DNA of 6,319 nucleotides from Rhodoferax sp. (GTDB taxonomy: Bacteria > Pseudomonadota > Gammaproteobacteria > Burkholderiales > Burkholderiaceae_C). Positions 1 to 6,319 of this stretch are shown one piece after another. Numbering within the stretch: the stretch's first letter is position 1; each line of letters begins with the position of its first letter. Both the position numbers and the translations under genes were made by a program. The stretch is taken from the NCBI GenBank assembly GCA_029946045.1, contig JAQSDS010000093.1:1-6319 (forward strand), read 5' to 3'. The notes beneath the pieces were generated by a model that saw only the letters and a list, made by a program, of their open reading frames with translations, was not told the origin of the DNA and searched no databases.

Positions 1-1
1 T

Positions 2-1273
2 GTGCTGGCCGAGCGCCGCAAGGTGCTCACTGAAATGGAATCCAAGGCGCTGCTGGCGGCTTTTCACATTCCGGTGACCAAAACCATTCTGGCGCGCAGC
101 GCCAACGAAGCGATCATGATCGCCACCCAGCTGGGTTTTCCGGTGGCGCTCAAGATTGACTCGCCCGACATCAGCCACAAGTCGGACGTGCAGGGCGTGG
201 CGCTCAATATTCTGAATGCCACCAGCGTGCGCGACACCTACCTGGACATGATCCAGGCGGTGTCCAAGTTGCTGCCGCATGCCCGCATCAACGGCGTGAC
301 GATCCAGAACATGTCCAACCTCAAGCGGGGTCGCGAGGTCTGCGTTGGCATGGTGACCGACGAGCCCTTTGGTCCGGTGATTGCTTTTGGTGCTGGTGGC
401 ACCATGATCGAACTCATCAACGACCGCTCCATGGAGTTGCCGCCCCTCAACCAGTTTTTGGCACGCCGCCTGATCGAGCGCTCGCGCGTGGCAGAAACCC
501 TGGGCATATGGCGTGGCGCGCCGGCGGTCAATATGGAAGCGCTGGAGCAGATTTTGCTGCGCGTCTCGGAGATGGTGTGCGAACTGCCGCAATTGCGCGA
601 GATGGACATCAACCCCATCATTGTGGATGAGTCCGGCGCGCTGGCTGTGGACGCCCGCATTGTGGTGGACAACGCCGCGCCATCGGTGCGTCATTACAAC
701 CACCTGGCCATCTTGCCGTACCCGTCACAGCACGAGCAGTTGTGCCCGCTGGCGGGTGGCGGCGAGTACATCGTGCGCCCGGTTCATCCCGACGATGCCA
801 CCATGCTGCAGGCCTTTGTGCGCAGCCTGTCGCCCGAGAGCCGTTATTTCCGCTTTGTGTCGAGCATGCAGGAACTGCCGGCCACCATGCTGTCGCGCTT
901 CACCTTGATCGACTATGACCGTGAAATGGCGCTCGTGGCGCTCATCACCGAAGAAGTCACCAATGAGCAAGGGGAAACCGTGGAGGCGACACGCATCATT
1001 GGCGTGTCGCGCTACATCACCAACCCGGACCGCGCCAGTTGCGAATTTTCACTGGTGGTGGCCGACGAGTTCAAGGGCCGCGGCCTGGGTTCTCGGCTGA
1101 TGCTGTCGATCATGGACTTTGCCCGTGAAAAGGGCCTGAACGAGATTGAGGGCCTGGTGCTGGCCAACAACCCCAACATGCTCAAACTCATGAAGGGGCT
1201 GGGCTTTGCCGTCAAGCCTTTCCCCGAAGACCCTGACTTCAAGCTGGTGACGCACCAGTTGCAGGTAATTTGA
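2..1273 (+). CDS. Pat-like acyl-CoA synthetase (NDP-forming)/GNAT acetyltransferase fusion, 3' part
   Basis: The reading frame is open to the left edge, so this is the C-terminal 424 or so residues of a protein whose family is usually near 890 residues. Residues here are counted from the codon at position 2. The first 225 or so residues form the ATP-grasp subunit of NDP-forming acyl-CoA synthetases, with FPVALKIDSPDISHKSD at about 46-62, FGAGGTMIEL near 130-140 and EMDINPIIVDESGALAVDAR from about 200. From about 256 (YIVRPVHPDDA) to the end is a GNAT N-acetyltransferase fold; its acetyl-CoA-binding motif A is KGRGLG in ADEFKGRGLGSRL at about 353-365. This order, ligase then GNAT, is that of Salmonella Pat/E. 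coli YfiQ, which acetylates lysines of enzymes such as acetyl-CoA synthetase in the cytoplasm. The actual targets here are unknown. Whether the ligase part is active cannot be judged, because the CoA-binding and phospho-His domains lie outside the window. Confidence 0.9.
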   Translation: MLAERRKVLTEMESKALLAAFHIPVTKTILARSANEAIMIATQLGFPVALKIDSPDISHKSDVQGVALNILNATSVRDTYLDMIQAVSKLLPHARINGVTIQNMSNLKRGREVCVGMVTDEPFGPVIAFGAGGTMIELINDRSMELPPLNQFLARRLIERSRVAETLGIWRGAPAVNMEALEQILLRVSEMVCELPQLREMDINPIIVDESGALAVDARIVVDNAAPSVRHYNHLAILPYPSQHEQLCPLAGGGEYIVRPVHPDDATMLQAFVRSLSPESRYFRFVSSMQELPATMLSRFTLIDYDREMALVALITEEVTNEQGETVEATRIIGVSRYITNPDRASCEFSLVVADEFKGRGLGSRLMLSIMDFAREKGLNEIEGLVLANNPNMLKLMKGLGFAVKPFPEDPDFKLVTHQLQVI

Positions 1274-1279
1274 GTCGCC

Positions 1280-2095
1280 ATGGCCTCTGCCGTTAACCCG
1301 TCACTTGTTGAATTCCAACACCTGAGCTTTGGCTATGCCCAAAGCGCCGTGCTGGACGATGTTTCGTTGCGCATACCCCGGGGCCAGGTCACGGCGCTCA
1401 TCGGCCCCATGGGTGCCGGCAAGTCGACCACCTTGCGGCTGATGGGTGGCCAAAGCCGGGCCTGGTCGGGGCACATGCTGTTTGATGGGCAAGACCTGGG
1501 TCCGATGGACCAGCAACAACTCTATGCCGTGCGCCGCCGCATGGGCATGTTGTTTCAATACGGCGCCTTGTTTGCCGACATCAGCGTGTTTGAGAACGTG
1601 GCCTTCCCGCTGCGCGAACACACTGATTTGTCCGAAGCGCTGATCCGTGACATTGTCTTGATGAAGCTCAACGCCGTGGGTCTGCGCAACGCGCGGGACC
1701 TCATGCCCAGTGAAGTATCAGGCGGCATGGCCAAGCGCATTGGCATTGCCCGGGCCATTGCGCTGGACCCCGAACTGGTCATGTACGACGAGCCTTTTTC
1801 GGGGCTCGACCCGATTTCCTTGCGGGTCGCTGCGCGCCTGATTCGCCAGCTCAATGACTCGATGGGGCTGACCAGTATTTTTGTCTCGCATGAACTGACC
1901 CAAACTCTAGAGATCGCCGACCATGTGATCATTCTTGACCAAGGAAAAGTCGCTTTTCAGGGTACGGTGGCTGAGGTCCGCGCCAGTACCGATCCACTGG
2001 TGTTCCAGTATGTGAATGAACGCCCTGACGGTCCGGTGCGTTTTCACTACCCGGCCGTTCCCCTGCATGCGGATTTTGGACTTCCTGGCGCTTGA
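1280..2095 (+). CDS. mlaF: MlaF-type phospholipid-transport ABC ATPase
   Basis: This is a complete 271-residue ABC ATPase, close to the 269 residues of E. coli MlaF. Motifs in order are the A-loop Tyr19, Walker A GPMGAGKST at 42-50 (Lys48), the Q-loop LFQYGALF (Gln93), signature VSGGM at 146-150, Walker B LVMYDE with catalytic Glu171, D-loop SGLDP and the switch His204 (SHE). Family-specific features are VAFPLREHT at about 107-115, LMPSEVSGGMAKR, and the C-terminal extension DGPVRFHYPA at 250-259; in MlaF this extension packs against the partner ATPase. MlaF powers MlaFEDB, which moves phospholipids across the periplasm to maintain outer-membrane asymmetry. The start ATG is 6 nt after the Pat-like gene's stop, with only a weak AGG upstream, which suggests cotranscription and coupled translation. 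Unusually, no MlaE permease or MlaD follows; the next gene is convergent. A paralogous Mce-type transporter is an alternative assignment. Confidence 0.85.
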   Translation: MASAVNPSLVEFQHLSFGYAQSAVLDDVSLRIPRGQVTALIGPMGAGKSTTLRLMGGQSRAWSGHMLFDGQDLGPMDQQQLYAVRRRMGMLFQYGALFADISVFENVAFPLREHTDLSEALIRDIVLMKLNAVGLRNARDLMPSEVSGGMAKRIGIARAIALDPELVMYDEPFSGLDPISLRVAARLIRQLNDSMGLTSIFVSHELTQTLEIADHVIILDQGKVAFQGTVAEVRASTDPLVFQYVNERPDGPVRFHYPAVPLHADFGLPGA

Positions 2096-2121
2096 GCGGT
2101 GTCAGGCGTGCGTTGCCACGC

Positions 2122-3276
2122 TTACTCGGGATAGGTCCCGGGCAGCAAAATCCCCCGGTCCACGGTATCGATGTGCGTGCGCCCGCAAAAGGCCATGGTC
2201 AGGTCGAGCTCTTTGTGAATGATCTCCAGCGCGCGGGTCACACCGGCTTCGCCCATGGCGCCCAGGCCGTACAAAAAGGCGCGGCCAATGTAGCTGCCGC
2301 GCGCACCCAGGGCGCGGGCTTTCAGCACGTCCTGCCCGCTGCGAATGCCGCCGTCCATGTGCACCTCGATCTGGCTACCGACGGCATCAACGATGGCGGG
2401 CAGTGCGCTGATGGACGAGGGCGCTCCGTCAAGCTGGCGCCCGCCATGGTTGCTGACCACCAGCGCATCAGCCCCTGAGGCCACCGCCAGCCGGGCGTCT
2501 TCTGCGTCCTGAATGCCTTTGAGGATGAGCTTGCCGCCCCAGCGTTGCTTGATCCATGCCACATCGTTCCAATTCAAGCTGGGGTCAAACTGTTTGGCGG
2601 TCCATTCGCTCAGGCTGCCCATGCTGTCAATGCCTTTGACGTGACCGACGATGTTGCCAAAGCCGCGCCTTTGTGTGCCCAGCATGCCCAGGCCCCAGCG
2701 TGGCTTGGTCATCATGTTGAGCAGGTTGCGCGGGGTCAGCTTCGGCGGGGCTGACAGGCCATTGCGGATGTCGTTGTGGCGCTGGCCGATGATCTGCAGG
2801 TCAAGCGTGAGCATCAGGGCCGAGCAGTTGGCGGCTTTGGCGCGGTCGATCAGGCGCGCAATGTAGTCGCGGTCCTTCATCACATACAACTGGAACCAGA
2901 ACGGGTGGCCACCGGTCTCGGCGGCCACGTCTTCAATCGAGCAAATGCTCATGGTCGACAGCGTGAACGGAATGCCGAATTTTTTGGCTGCCTTGGCTGC
3001 CTTGATCTCGCCATCGGCACACTGCATGCCGGTCAGGCCCGTTGGCGCAAGGGCCACCGGCATGGCCACCTTCTGGCCGATCATGGTGCTGGCGGTGCTG
3101 CGGTGCTCGATATTGATGGCGACACGCTGGCGCAACAAAATTTTCTGAAAATCGTCGCTGTTGGCACGGTAGGTGGATTCGGTCCAGGAGCCGGAATCGG
3201 CATAGTCGTAAAACATGCGTGGCACACGCTTTTTGGCAAGAATTCTCAGGTCTTCGATGTGGGTGATGATGGGCAT
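2122..3276 (-). CDS. lldD: FMN-dependent alpha-hydroxy-acid dehydrogenase (L-lactate dehydrogenase type)
   Basis: This complete 384-residue protein is a TIM-barrel flavoenzyme of the LldD/glycolate oxidase/flavocytochrome b2 family. It oxidises an L-2-hydroxy acid to the 2-oxo acid, passing electrons to quinone or to oxygen. By comparison with glycolate oxidase, the active-site residues are all present: Tyr25 (FYDYADSG), Tyr131 (FQLYV), Asp159 and Arg166 (TLDLQIIGQR), FMN-contacting Lys253 (LILKGI), catalytic base His277 and substrate-binding Arg280 in SNHGGRQLDG. The FMN phosphate loops DGGIRSG (308-314) and GRAF (331-334) follow. No signal peptide or membrane segment is evident. The ATG is well supported by a GGAGA ribosome binding site 5 nt upstream. 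The gene is divergent from the DauA-like dehydrogenase and convergent with mlaF. L-lactate is the likeliest substrate, but mandelate, glycolate and other hydroxy acids cannot be excluded, so the symbol is tentative. Confidence 0.88.
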   Translation of the reverse strand: MPIITHIEDLRILAKKRVPRMFYDYADSGSWTESTYRANSDDFQKILLRQRVAINIEHRSTASTMIGQKVAMPVALAPTGLTGMQCADGEIKAAKAAKKFGIPFTLSTMSICSIEDVAAETGGHPFWFQLYVMKDRDYIARLIDRAKAANCSALMLTLDLQIIGQRHNDIRNGLSAPPKLTPRNLLNMMTKPRWGLGMLGTQRRGFGNIVGHVKGIDSMGSLSEWTAKQFDPSLNWNDVAWIKQRWGGKLILKGIQDAEDARLAVASGADALVVSNHGGRQLDGAPSSISALPAIVDAVGSQIEVHMDGGIRSGQDVLKARALGARGSYIGRAFLYGLGAMGEAGVTRALEIIHKELDLTMAFCGRTHIDTVDRGILLPGTYPE

Positions 3277-3352
3277 GGCAGTCTCCAGAGCGCTGGTCCG
3301 ATCTTAAAGGTGATCAAATCGCGCGGTTCACATTTTGAAGTGTCTCAACACG
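3277..3352. promoter_or_regulatory. divergent intergenic region between lldD-like and dauA-like genes
   Basis: These 76 bp must hold, or lie close to, the start signals for both divergent flavin dehydrogenase genes. What is visible is a ribosome binding site for the left gene (see separate entry), the 6-bp palindrome TGATCA near 3311-3316, and a small inverted repeat GTGT-CTCA-ACAC at 3340-3351 just before the right gene's ATG. I found no convincing -35/-10 pair on either strand; TAAGAT-like hexamers on the minus strand lack a good partner. The promoter assignment rests on layout only. Confidence 0.4.
3282..3286 (-). promoter_or_regulatory. ribosome binding site of the lldD-like gene
   Basis: Read on the minus strand, GGAGA sits 5 nt before the ATG at 3276. 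It is the clearest Shine-Dalgarno sequence in the window and fixes the start of the hydroxy-acid dehydrogenase. Confidence 0.7.
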
Positions 3353-4510
3353 ATGCAAACCACAGACGTTCTTATCATCGGTGCCGGCATGGCCGGTGCC
3401 TCGGCGGCTTATTTTCTGGCACCCCATGCCCAGGTGGTGCTGCTGGAGCGTGAGCCGCAGCCTGGCTACCACGCCACCGGGCGTTCGGCTGCGCTGTATT
3501 CCGAAACTTATGGCAACGCCACGGTGCGCGCCATCACCACGGCTTCCCGGCCTTTTTATTTTGCTCCGCCCGAGGGTTTTTCACCCTACCCACTGGTGAC
3601 CCCGCGCGGCGCGCTGATTGTGGGCACCGCGGCGGACCATGACGCGCTGCGCCAGACGCAAGACAGCATGCGCGCCCTGGTGCCCAACATCGCATGGTGG
3701 ACGCAGGACCAGATCCTGCAACGGGTGCCGGTGCTGCGACCCGAGGCCGCCGTTTTCGGTGTCTATGAACCCGACGCCATGGACATGGACGTGCATGGTA
3801 TTCACCAGGGTTTTTTGCGCGGCGCCAAGGCGGCCGGGGCGCGCCTGGTGTGCGACGCGGGTGTGCGCCAGATCAGCCATGACGGCCGCGTCTGGTGCGT
3901 CGAGACAGCTGCCGGGTCATTCAGCGCCCCCATGCTGGTCAATGCGGCCGGGGCCTGGTGCGACGAATTGGCGCAGTTGGCCGGCGTCAAGCCGGTGGGG
4001 CTGGTGCCGATGCGGCGCACGGCCTTTACTTGTGAGGTGCCAGCATCCGTGCAAATGCAGGAATGGCCTTTGGTGATCGACGCCGCCGAGACTTTTTATT
4101 TCAAGCCCGAGGCCGGTTTGCTGCTGGTGTCGCCGGCCAACGCCGACCCGGTGCCGGCGCAGGATGTGCAACCCGAAGAACTGGATGTGGCCATTGCGGT
4201 GGACCGGCTTGAGATGGCCACCCGCTTGCAAATCAGGCAGGTGCGGCGCAAGTGGGCCGGTTTGCGCTCGTTTGTGGCTGACAAGACCCCGGTGGTCGGT
4301 TTTGCACCCGATGCCCCGGGTTTTTTCTGGCTCGCCGGGCAGGGTGGCTACGGCATTCAGACCGCGCCCGCCATGGGCGAACTGGCGGCGGCCCTGCTGC
4401 GCGGGCTGCCGGTGCCGCCCGCGATGGCGGCATTGGGTGTGCGGCAGGAGACGCTCGCGCCCCGGTCTAATCAGTTGGGGTCAGAGCACGTCACTTCGCG
4501 AGTGGTCTGA
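3353..4510 (+). CDS. DauA-like FAD-dependent D-amino-acid dehydrogenase
   Basis: This 385-residue protein is a DAO-family flavoenzyme. An N-terminal Rossmann motif GAGMAG (10-15) binds FAD, Glu32 lies at the end of the second strand, and GYHATGRSAA (38-47) and the C-terminal GQGGYGIQT (329-337) complete the cofactor site. It aligns without gaps over the key regions to my recollection of Pseudomonas aeruginosa D-arginine dehydrogenase (about 375 residues). The backbone-binding and catalytic residues Tyr53, Arg222, Glu246, Tyr249, Arg305 and Gly332 are conserved, so oxidative deamination of a D-amino acid to a 2-oxo acid is likely. Three side-chain pocket positions differ: Leu48 for His, Ser50 for Thr and Ala87 for Glu, so arginine is doubtful as substrate. 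I chose ATG 3353 because it reproduces the family numbering; an in-frame TTG at 3335 would add six residues. The last 14 residues (from Ser372) and the stop codon come from a repeat element. A gene symbol is withheld because specificity is uncertain. Confidence 0.85.
   Translation: MQTTDVLIIGAGMAGASAAYFLAPHAQVVLLEREPQPGYHATGRSAALYSETYGNATVRAITTASRPFYFAPPEGFSPYPLVTPRGALIVGTAADHDALRQTQDSMRALVPNIAWWTQDQILQRVPVLRPEAAVFGVYEPDAMDMDVHGIHQGFLRGAKAAGARLVCDAGVRQISHDGRVWCVETAAGSFSAPMLVNAAGAWCDELAQLAGVKPVGLVPMRRTAFTCEVPASVQMQEWPLVIDAAETFYFKPEAGLLLVSPANADPVPAQDVQPEELDVAIAVDRLEMATRLQIRQVRRKWAGLRSFVADKTPVVGFAPDAPGFFWLAGQGGYGIQTAPAMGELAAALLRGLPVPPAMAALGVRQETLAPRSNQLGSEHVTSRVV
4467..4510. repeat. REP-like hairpin unit 1, overlapping the 3' end of the DauA-like gene
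   Basis: This unit begins with a 23-nt head (4467-4489, containing AATCAGTTGGGGTCAGAGCA). It can fold by pairing TCAGA (4481-4485) with TCTGA (4506-4510) and CACT (4492-4495) with AGTG (4501-4504) around the loop TCGCG. The head recurs at 4514-4536 with 20 of 23 identical bases, in the same orientation. The unit lies inside the reading frame and provides its last codons and its TGA. The GGGGTCAGAGCAC head resembles REP sequences of beta-proteobacteria that are mobilised by REP-associated tyrosine transposases. That comparison is from memory, and no transposase gene is in the window. Confidence 0.65.
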
Positions 4511-4513
4511 ATC

Positions 4514-4563
4514 CTAATCAGTTGAGGACAGAGCAAATTTGCTTCGCAAATCTTGGTCTGTCC
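4514..4563. repeat. REP-like hairpin unit 2
   Basis: This second copy has the same head (4514-4536) and a much stronger stem. GGACAGA (4526-4532) pairs with TCTGTCC (4557-4563). After one mismatch, CAA (4534-4536) pairs with TTG (4553-4555), and ATTTGC (4537-4542) pairs with GCAAAT (4546-4551) around a TTC loop, giving about 16 base pairs. It sits between convergent genes, where it could end or protect transcripts from both sides. The nearest T run on the plus strand (4578-4583) is about 14 nt beyond the stem, so it is not a standard intrinsic terminator. Confidence 0.7.
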
Positions 4564-4581
4564 CGCAAGGTCTCAGGTTTT

Positions 4582-5097
4582 TTAAAAGGCCTTCAGAATC
4601 AGCGCACCGCGGTACAGGTAGGGCTGCAGCGGTTGCGCACCTGGCTCAGCGCCACCGCGGTTTTCAACACTGATCGCCAACTGCGTCACCGCCGCCAGAT
4701 TTTTTTCGGTGGCTGGCAACTGCGCGGTCTTGAGTTTGGGGGTCAGCACCCCGAGCGACTTGGGTTGGCTGGGGACACTGGTGTCCCACAGTTGCATGCT
4801 GTCGTTTTGCCCTTCCTTGATGTCGGTCAGGCGCTGCAATTGCAAAAAGCCGTCTTGTGGGTCAAAGGTGACCAGCACGCCGGGCGCAAGTTGGGCATCG
4901 AGCAGCACCGCCACGTACTTGGTTTGCGGCACATTTTTGAGTTTGGCTTGCAGGTGGGCAATTTGCGCGTTGAACATCTCGTACATGCCTACGCCGCTGG
5001 CGGCGGCCACGGCCAGAATGACCAAACAGATGATGGTCGCCAGGCGCCAGCCAGTGGTGTAAGGGGGGATGATTTCGGTGGTTTCAGGTGTCGTCAT
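4582..5097 (-). CDS. RskA C-terminal-domain membrane protein (anti-sigma factor-like, no zinc domain)
   Basis: I choose the ATG at 5097, giving 171 residues; the frame is open farther upstream, but that part overlaps argH. A short N-terminal tail (1-17) is followed by one hydrophobic segment (about 18-39, RLATIICLVILAVAAASGVG) and a short helical stretch (40-55). The rest is a periplasmic domain of the anti-sigma-K factor RskA type: KYVAVLLDAQLAPGVLVTFD (60-79), MQLWD (101-105), PKSLGVL (112-118), LAISVENRGGAEPGAQP (140-156) and YLYRGAL (160-166). Typical RskA proteins carry an N-terminal anti-sigma zinc-finger domain and sit beside an ECF sigma gene. Neither is present here, so sigma-factor binding is doubtful and the role is unknown. 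The start lies 4 nt after the argH stop with only a weak upstream GGG, suggesting expression by translational coupling from argH. Confidence 0.8.
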   Translation of the reverse strand: MTTPETTEIIPPYTTGWRLATIICLVILAVAAASGVGMYEMFNAQIAHLQAKLKNVPQTKYVAVLLDAQLAPGVLVTFDPQDGFLQLQRLTDIKEGQNDSMQLWDTSVPSQPKSLGVLTPKLKTAQLPATEKNLAAVTQLAISVENRGGAEPGAQPLQPYLYRGALILKAF

Positions 5098-5101
5098 GTG
5101 T

Positions 5102-6319
5102 TTAACCCAGTCGGGCCCGGTGCCTTGCAATTTGTGCGCGCACCTGATTGGGTGCGGTGCCGCCCAGTATGTCACGGGCATTGAGCGAGCCGCGCAGACT
5201 CAAGACTTCATACACGTCTTTCTCGATGCTCGCGTTGAAGCCCTGCAGCACGGCCAGCGGCAGCTCTGACAAGTCCACTTGGTGGCTGACGGCCGCCTTG
5301 ACCGCATGGGCCACGGTTTCGTGGGCATCGCGGAACGGCAGGCCTTTTTTGACCAGGTAGTCGGCCAGGTCGGTGGCGGTGGCGTAGCCGCGCAGGGCGG
5401 CCTGTTCCATGGCGGGGGCGTTCACCGTGATGCCACCTTCCTTTTTGCCGTTCGCCGGATTGAGCTGGCCGCCGATCATTTCGGCAAAAATGCGCAGCGT
5501 GTCGGTGAGCGTGTCCACGGTGTCAAACAGGGGTTCCTTGTCTTCCTGGTTGTCCTTGTTGTAGGCCAGAGGTTGGCCTTTCATGAGTGTGATCAGGCCC
5601 ATCAGGTGGCCCACCACGCGGCCGGTCTTGCCGCGCGCCAGTTCCGGCACGTCGGGGTTTTTCTTCTGCGGCATGATGGAACTGCCGGTGGTGAAGCGGT
5701 CGGCGATGTTGATGAAGCCAAAGTTCTGGCTCATCCACAAAATGAGTTCTTCACTGAGGCGGCTGATGTGCACCATGCACAGCGAGGCGGCAGCGGTGAA
5801 TTCAATGGCGAAGTCGCGGTCGCTCACCGCATCCAGCGAGTTCTGGCACACCTGTGGCTGGCCCTGCGCGTCGACCATGCCCAGGGCGCGGGCGACCCGT
5901 TCGCGGTCCAGCGGGTAGCTGGTGCCAGCCAGTGCGGCGGCACCCAGCGGCAGGCGGTTGACCCGGCGCCGCACGTCCAACATGCGCTCGCCGTCGCGGC
6001 TGAACATTTCCACATAGGCCAGCAGGTGGTGGCCAAAGCTCACCGGTTGCGCTACCTGCAAGTGGGTGAAGCCGGGCAGGATCACCTCGACATACTGGTC
6101 TGCCACATCGAGCAGCGATTGCTGCAAGTCCGTCAGAAGGGCACTGATCAGGTCGATTTCACCGCGCAGCCACAGCCGCACATCGGTGGCCACCTGGTCG
6201 TTGCGCGAGCGCCCCGTGTGCAGGCGCTTGCCGGCGTCGCCCACGAGTTGGGTCAGGCGCGCCTCGATGTTCAGGTGCACGTCTTCGAGGTCGAGCTTCC
6301 ACTCGAACGCGCCAGATTC
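5102..6319 (-). CDS. argH: argininosuccinate lyase, 5' end outside the window
   Basis: The frame runs open to the right edge, so 405 C-terminal residues are visible of a family near 460; the N-terminal 55-60 are missing. It belongs to the fumarase/aspartase superfamily and performs the last step of arginine synthesis, splitting argininosuccinate into arginine and fumarate in the cytoplasm as a homotetramer. Recognisable motifs in order are [53 protein letters not shown], the superfamily signature [12 protein letters not shown] containing the flexible catalytic-serine loop, [19 protein letters not shown], and the C-terminal [13 protein letters not shown] region. All look intact. A start at the GTG at 6280 would cut into the conserved [11 protein letters not shown] stretch, so it is an internal codon and not the start. 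The RskA-like gene follows 4 nt downstream on the same strand. The promoter lies outside the window. Confidence 0.97.
   Translation of the reverse strand, partial: ESGAFEWKLDLEDVHLNIEARLTQLVGDAGKRLHTGRSRNDQVATDVRLWLRGEIDLISALLTDLQQSLLDVADQYVEVILPGFTHLQVAQPVSFGHHLLAYVEMFSRDGERMLDVRRRVNRLPLGAAALAGTSYPLDRERVARALGMVDAQGQPQVCQNSLDAVSDRDFAIEFTAAASLCMVHISRLSEELILWMSQNFGFINIADRFTTGSSIMPQKKNPDVPELARGKTGRVVGHLMGLITLMKGQPLAYNKDNQEDKEPLFDTVDTLTDTLRIFAEMIGGQLNPANGKKEGGITVNAPAMEQAALRGYATATDLADYLVKKGLPFRDAHETVAHAVKAAVSHQVDLSELPLAVLQGFNASIEKDVYEVLSLRGSLNARDILGGTAPNQVRAQIARHRARLG

Noticed and set aside
2106..2121. Inverted repeat GCGTG-CGTTGC-CACGC between the convergent mlaF and lldD-like genes, as a possible terminator.
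   Set aside because: The stem is only 5 bp with a 6-nt loop and no T run on either strand, so it is too weak to call.
3301..3333. Possible sigma-70 promoter elements in the divergent region.
   Set aside because: No -35/-10 pair with 16-18 bp spacing matched well enough on either strand to report specific positions.
3335..3352. A TTG start at 3335 for the DauA-like protein.
   Set aside because: ATG 3353 gives residue numbering identical to the characterised relative, so the six extra residues are unlikely.
2776..3453. A 225-codon plus-strand open frame opposite the lldD-like gene, and several similar long frames opposite or shifted within the other genes.
   Set aside because: They lie antisense to, or out of frame with, well-conserved enzymes, have compositionally biased translations with no recognisable motif, and are expected by chance in GC-rich DNA.
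5098..5181. A longer start for the RskA-like protein at 5181, adding 28 residues.
   Set aside because: The added part would overlap the argH C-terminus in another frame and resembles no domain; ATG 5097 just after the argH stop is the better start.
4522..5184. A 220-codon plus-strand frame covering the repeat and the RskA-like gene.
   Set aside because: The minus-strand product has clear RskA-domain motifs, while the plus-strand translation has none and starts inside the repeat hairpin.

Overview
The window is GC-rich and densely packed, and it looks like a chromosomal segment of a beta-proteobacterium. Comamonadaceae or a close Burkholderiales relative (Rhodoferax/Polaromonas-like) is my best guess. 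That rests on protein character, gene spacing and a hairpin repeat containing GGGGTCAGAGCAC, a type I associate from memory with that group. It is an inference, not a search result. There are no rRNA, tRNA, CRISPR, IS, integrase or phage genes.

Layout, left to right. (1) 2-1273, plus strand: the 3' part of a large acyl-CoA synthetase (NDP-forming)/GNAT fusion of the Pat (YfiQ/PatZ) protein-acetyltransferase type; its 5' part lies outside the window. (2) 1280-2095, plus strand: a complete MlaF-type ABC ATPase, 6 nt behind gene 1 and probably cotranscribed, with no permease gene after it. (3) 2122-3276, minus strand: an FMN-dependent alpha-hydroxy-acid (L-lactate type) dehydrogenase, convergent with the ATPase. 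(4) A 76-bp divergent intergenic region. (5) 3353-4510, plus strand: an FAD-dependent amine/amino-acid dehydrogenase closely resembling D-arginine dehydrogenase DauA, but with a changed side-chain pocket and a C-terminal tail encoded by a repeat. (6) 4467-4563: two tandem REP-like hairpin units between convergent genes. (7) 4582-5097, minus strand: a membrane-anchored RskA C-terminal-domain protein without its anti-sigma zinc domain. (8) 5102-6319, minus strand: argininosuccinate lyase argH, whose 5' end is outside the window, 4 nt upstream of the RskA-like gene.

The themes are central carbon and nitrogen metabolism. ArgH makes arginine; the two flavin dehydrogenases oxidise a hydroxy acid and probably a D-amino acid; the Pat-like enzyme links acetyl-CoA status to protein acetylation; the MlaF-like ATPase belongs to phospholipid trafficking. 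They do not form one obvious pathway, and I see no new multi-gene system. The points worth a second look are the DauA pocket substitutions, the repeat that supplies the gene's stop codon, the stripped-down RskA protein coupled to argH, and the orphan MlaF.
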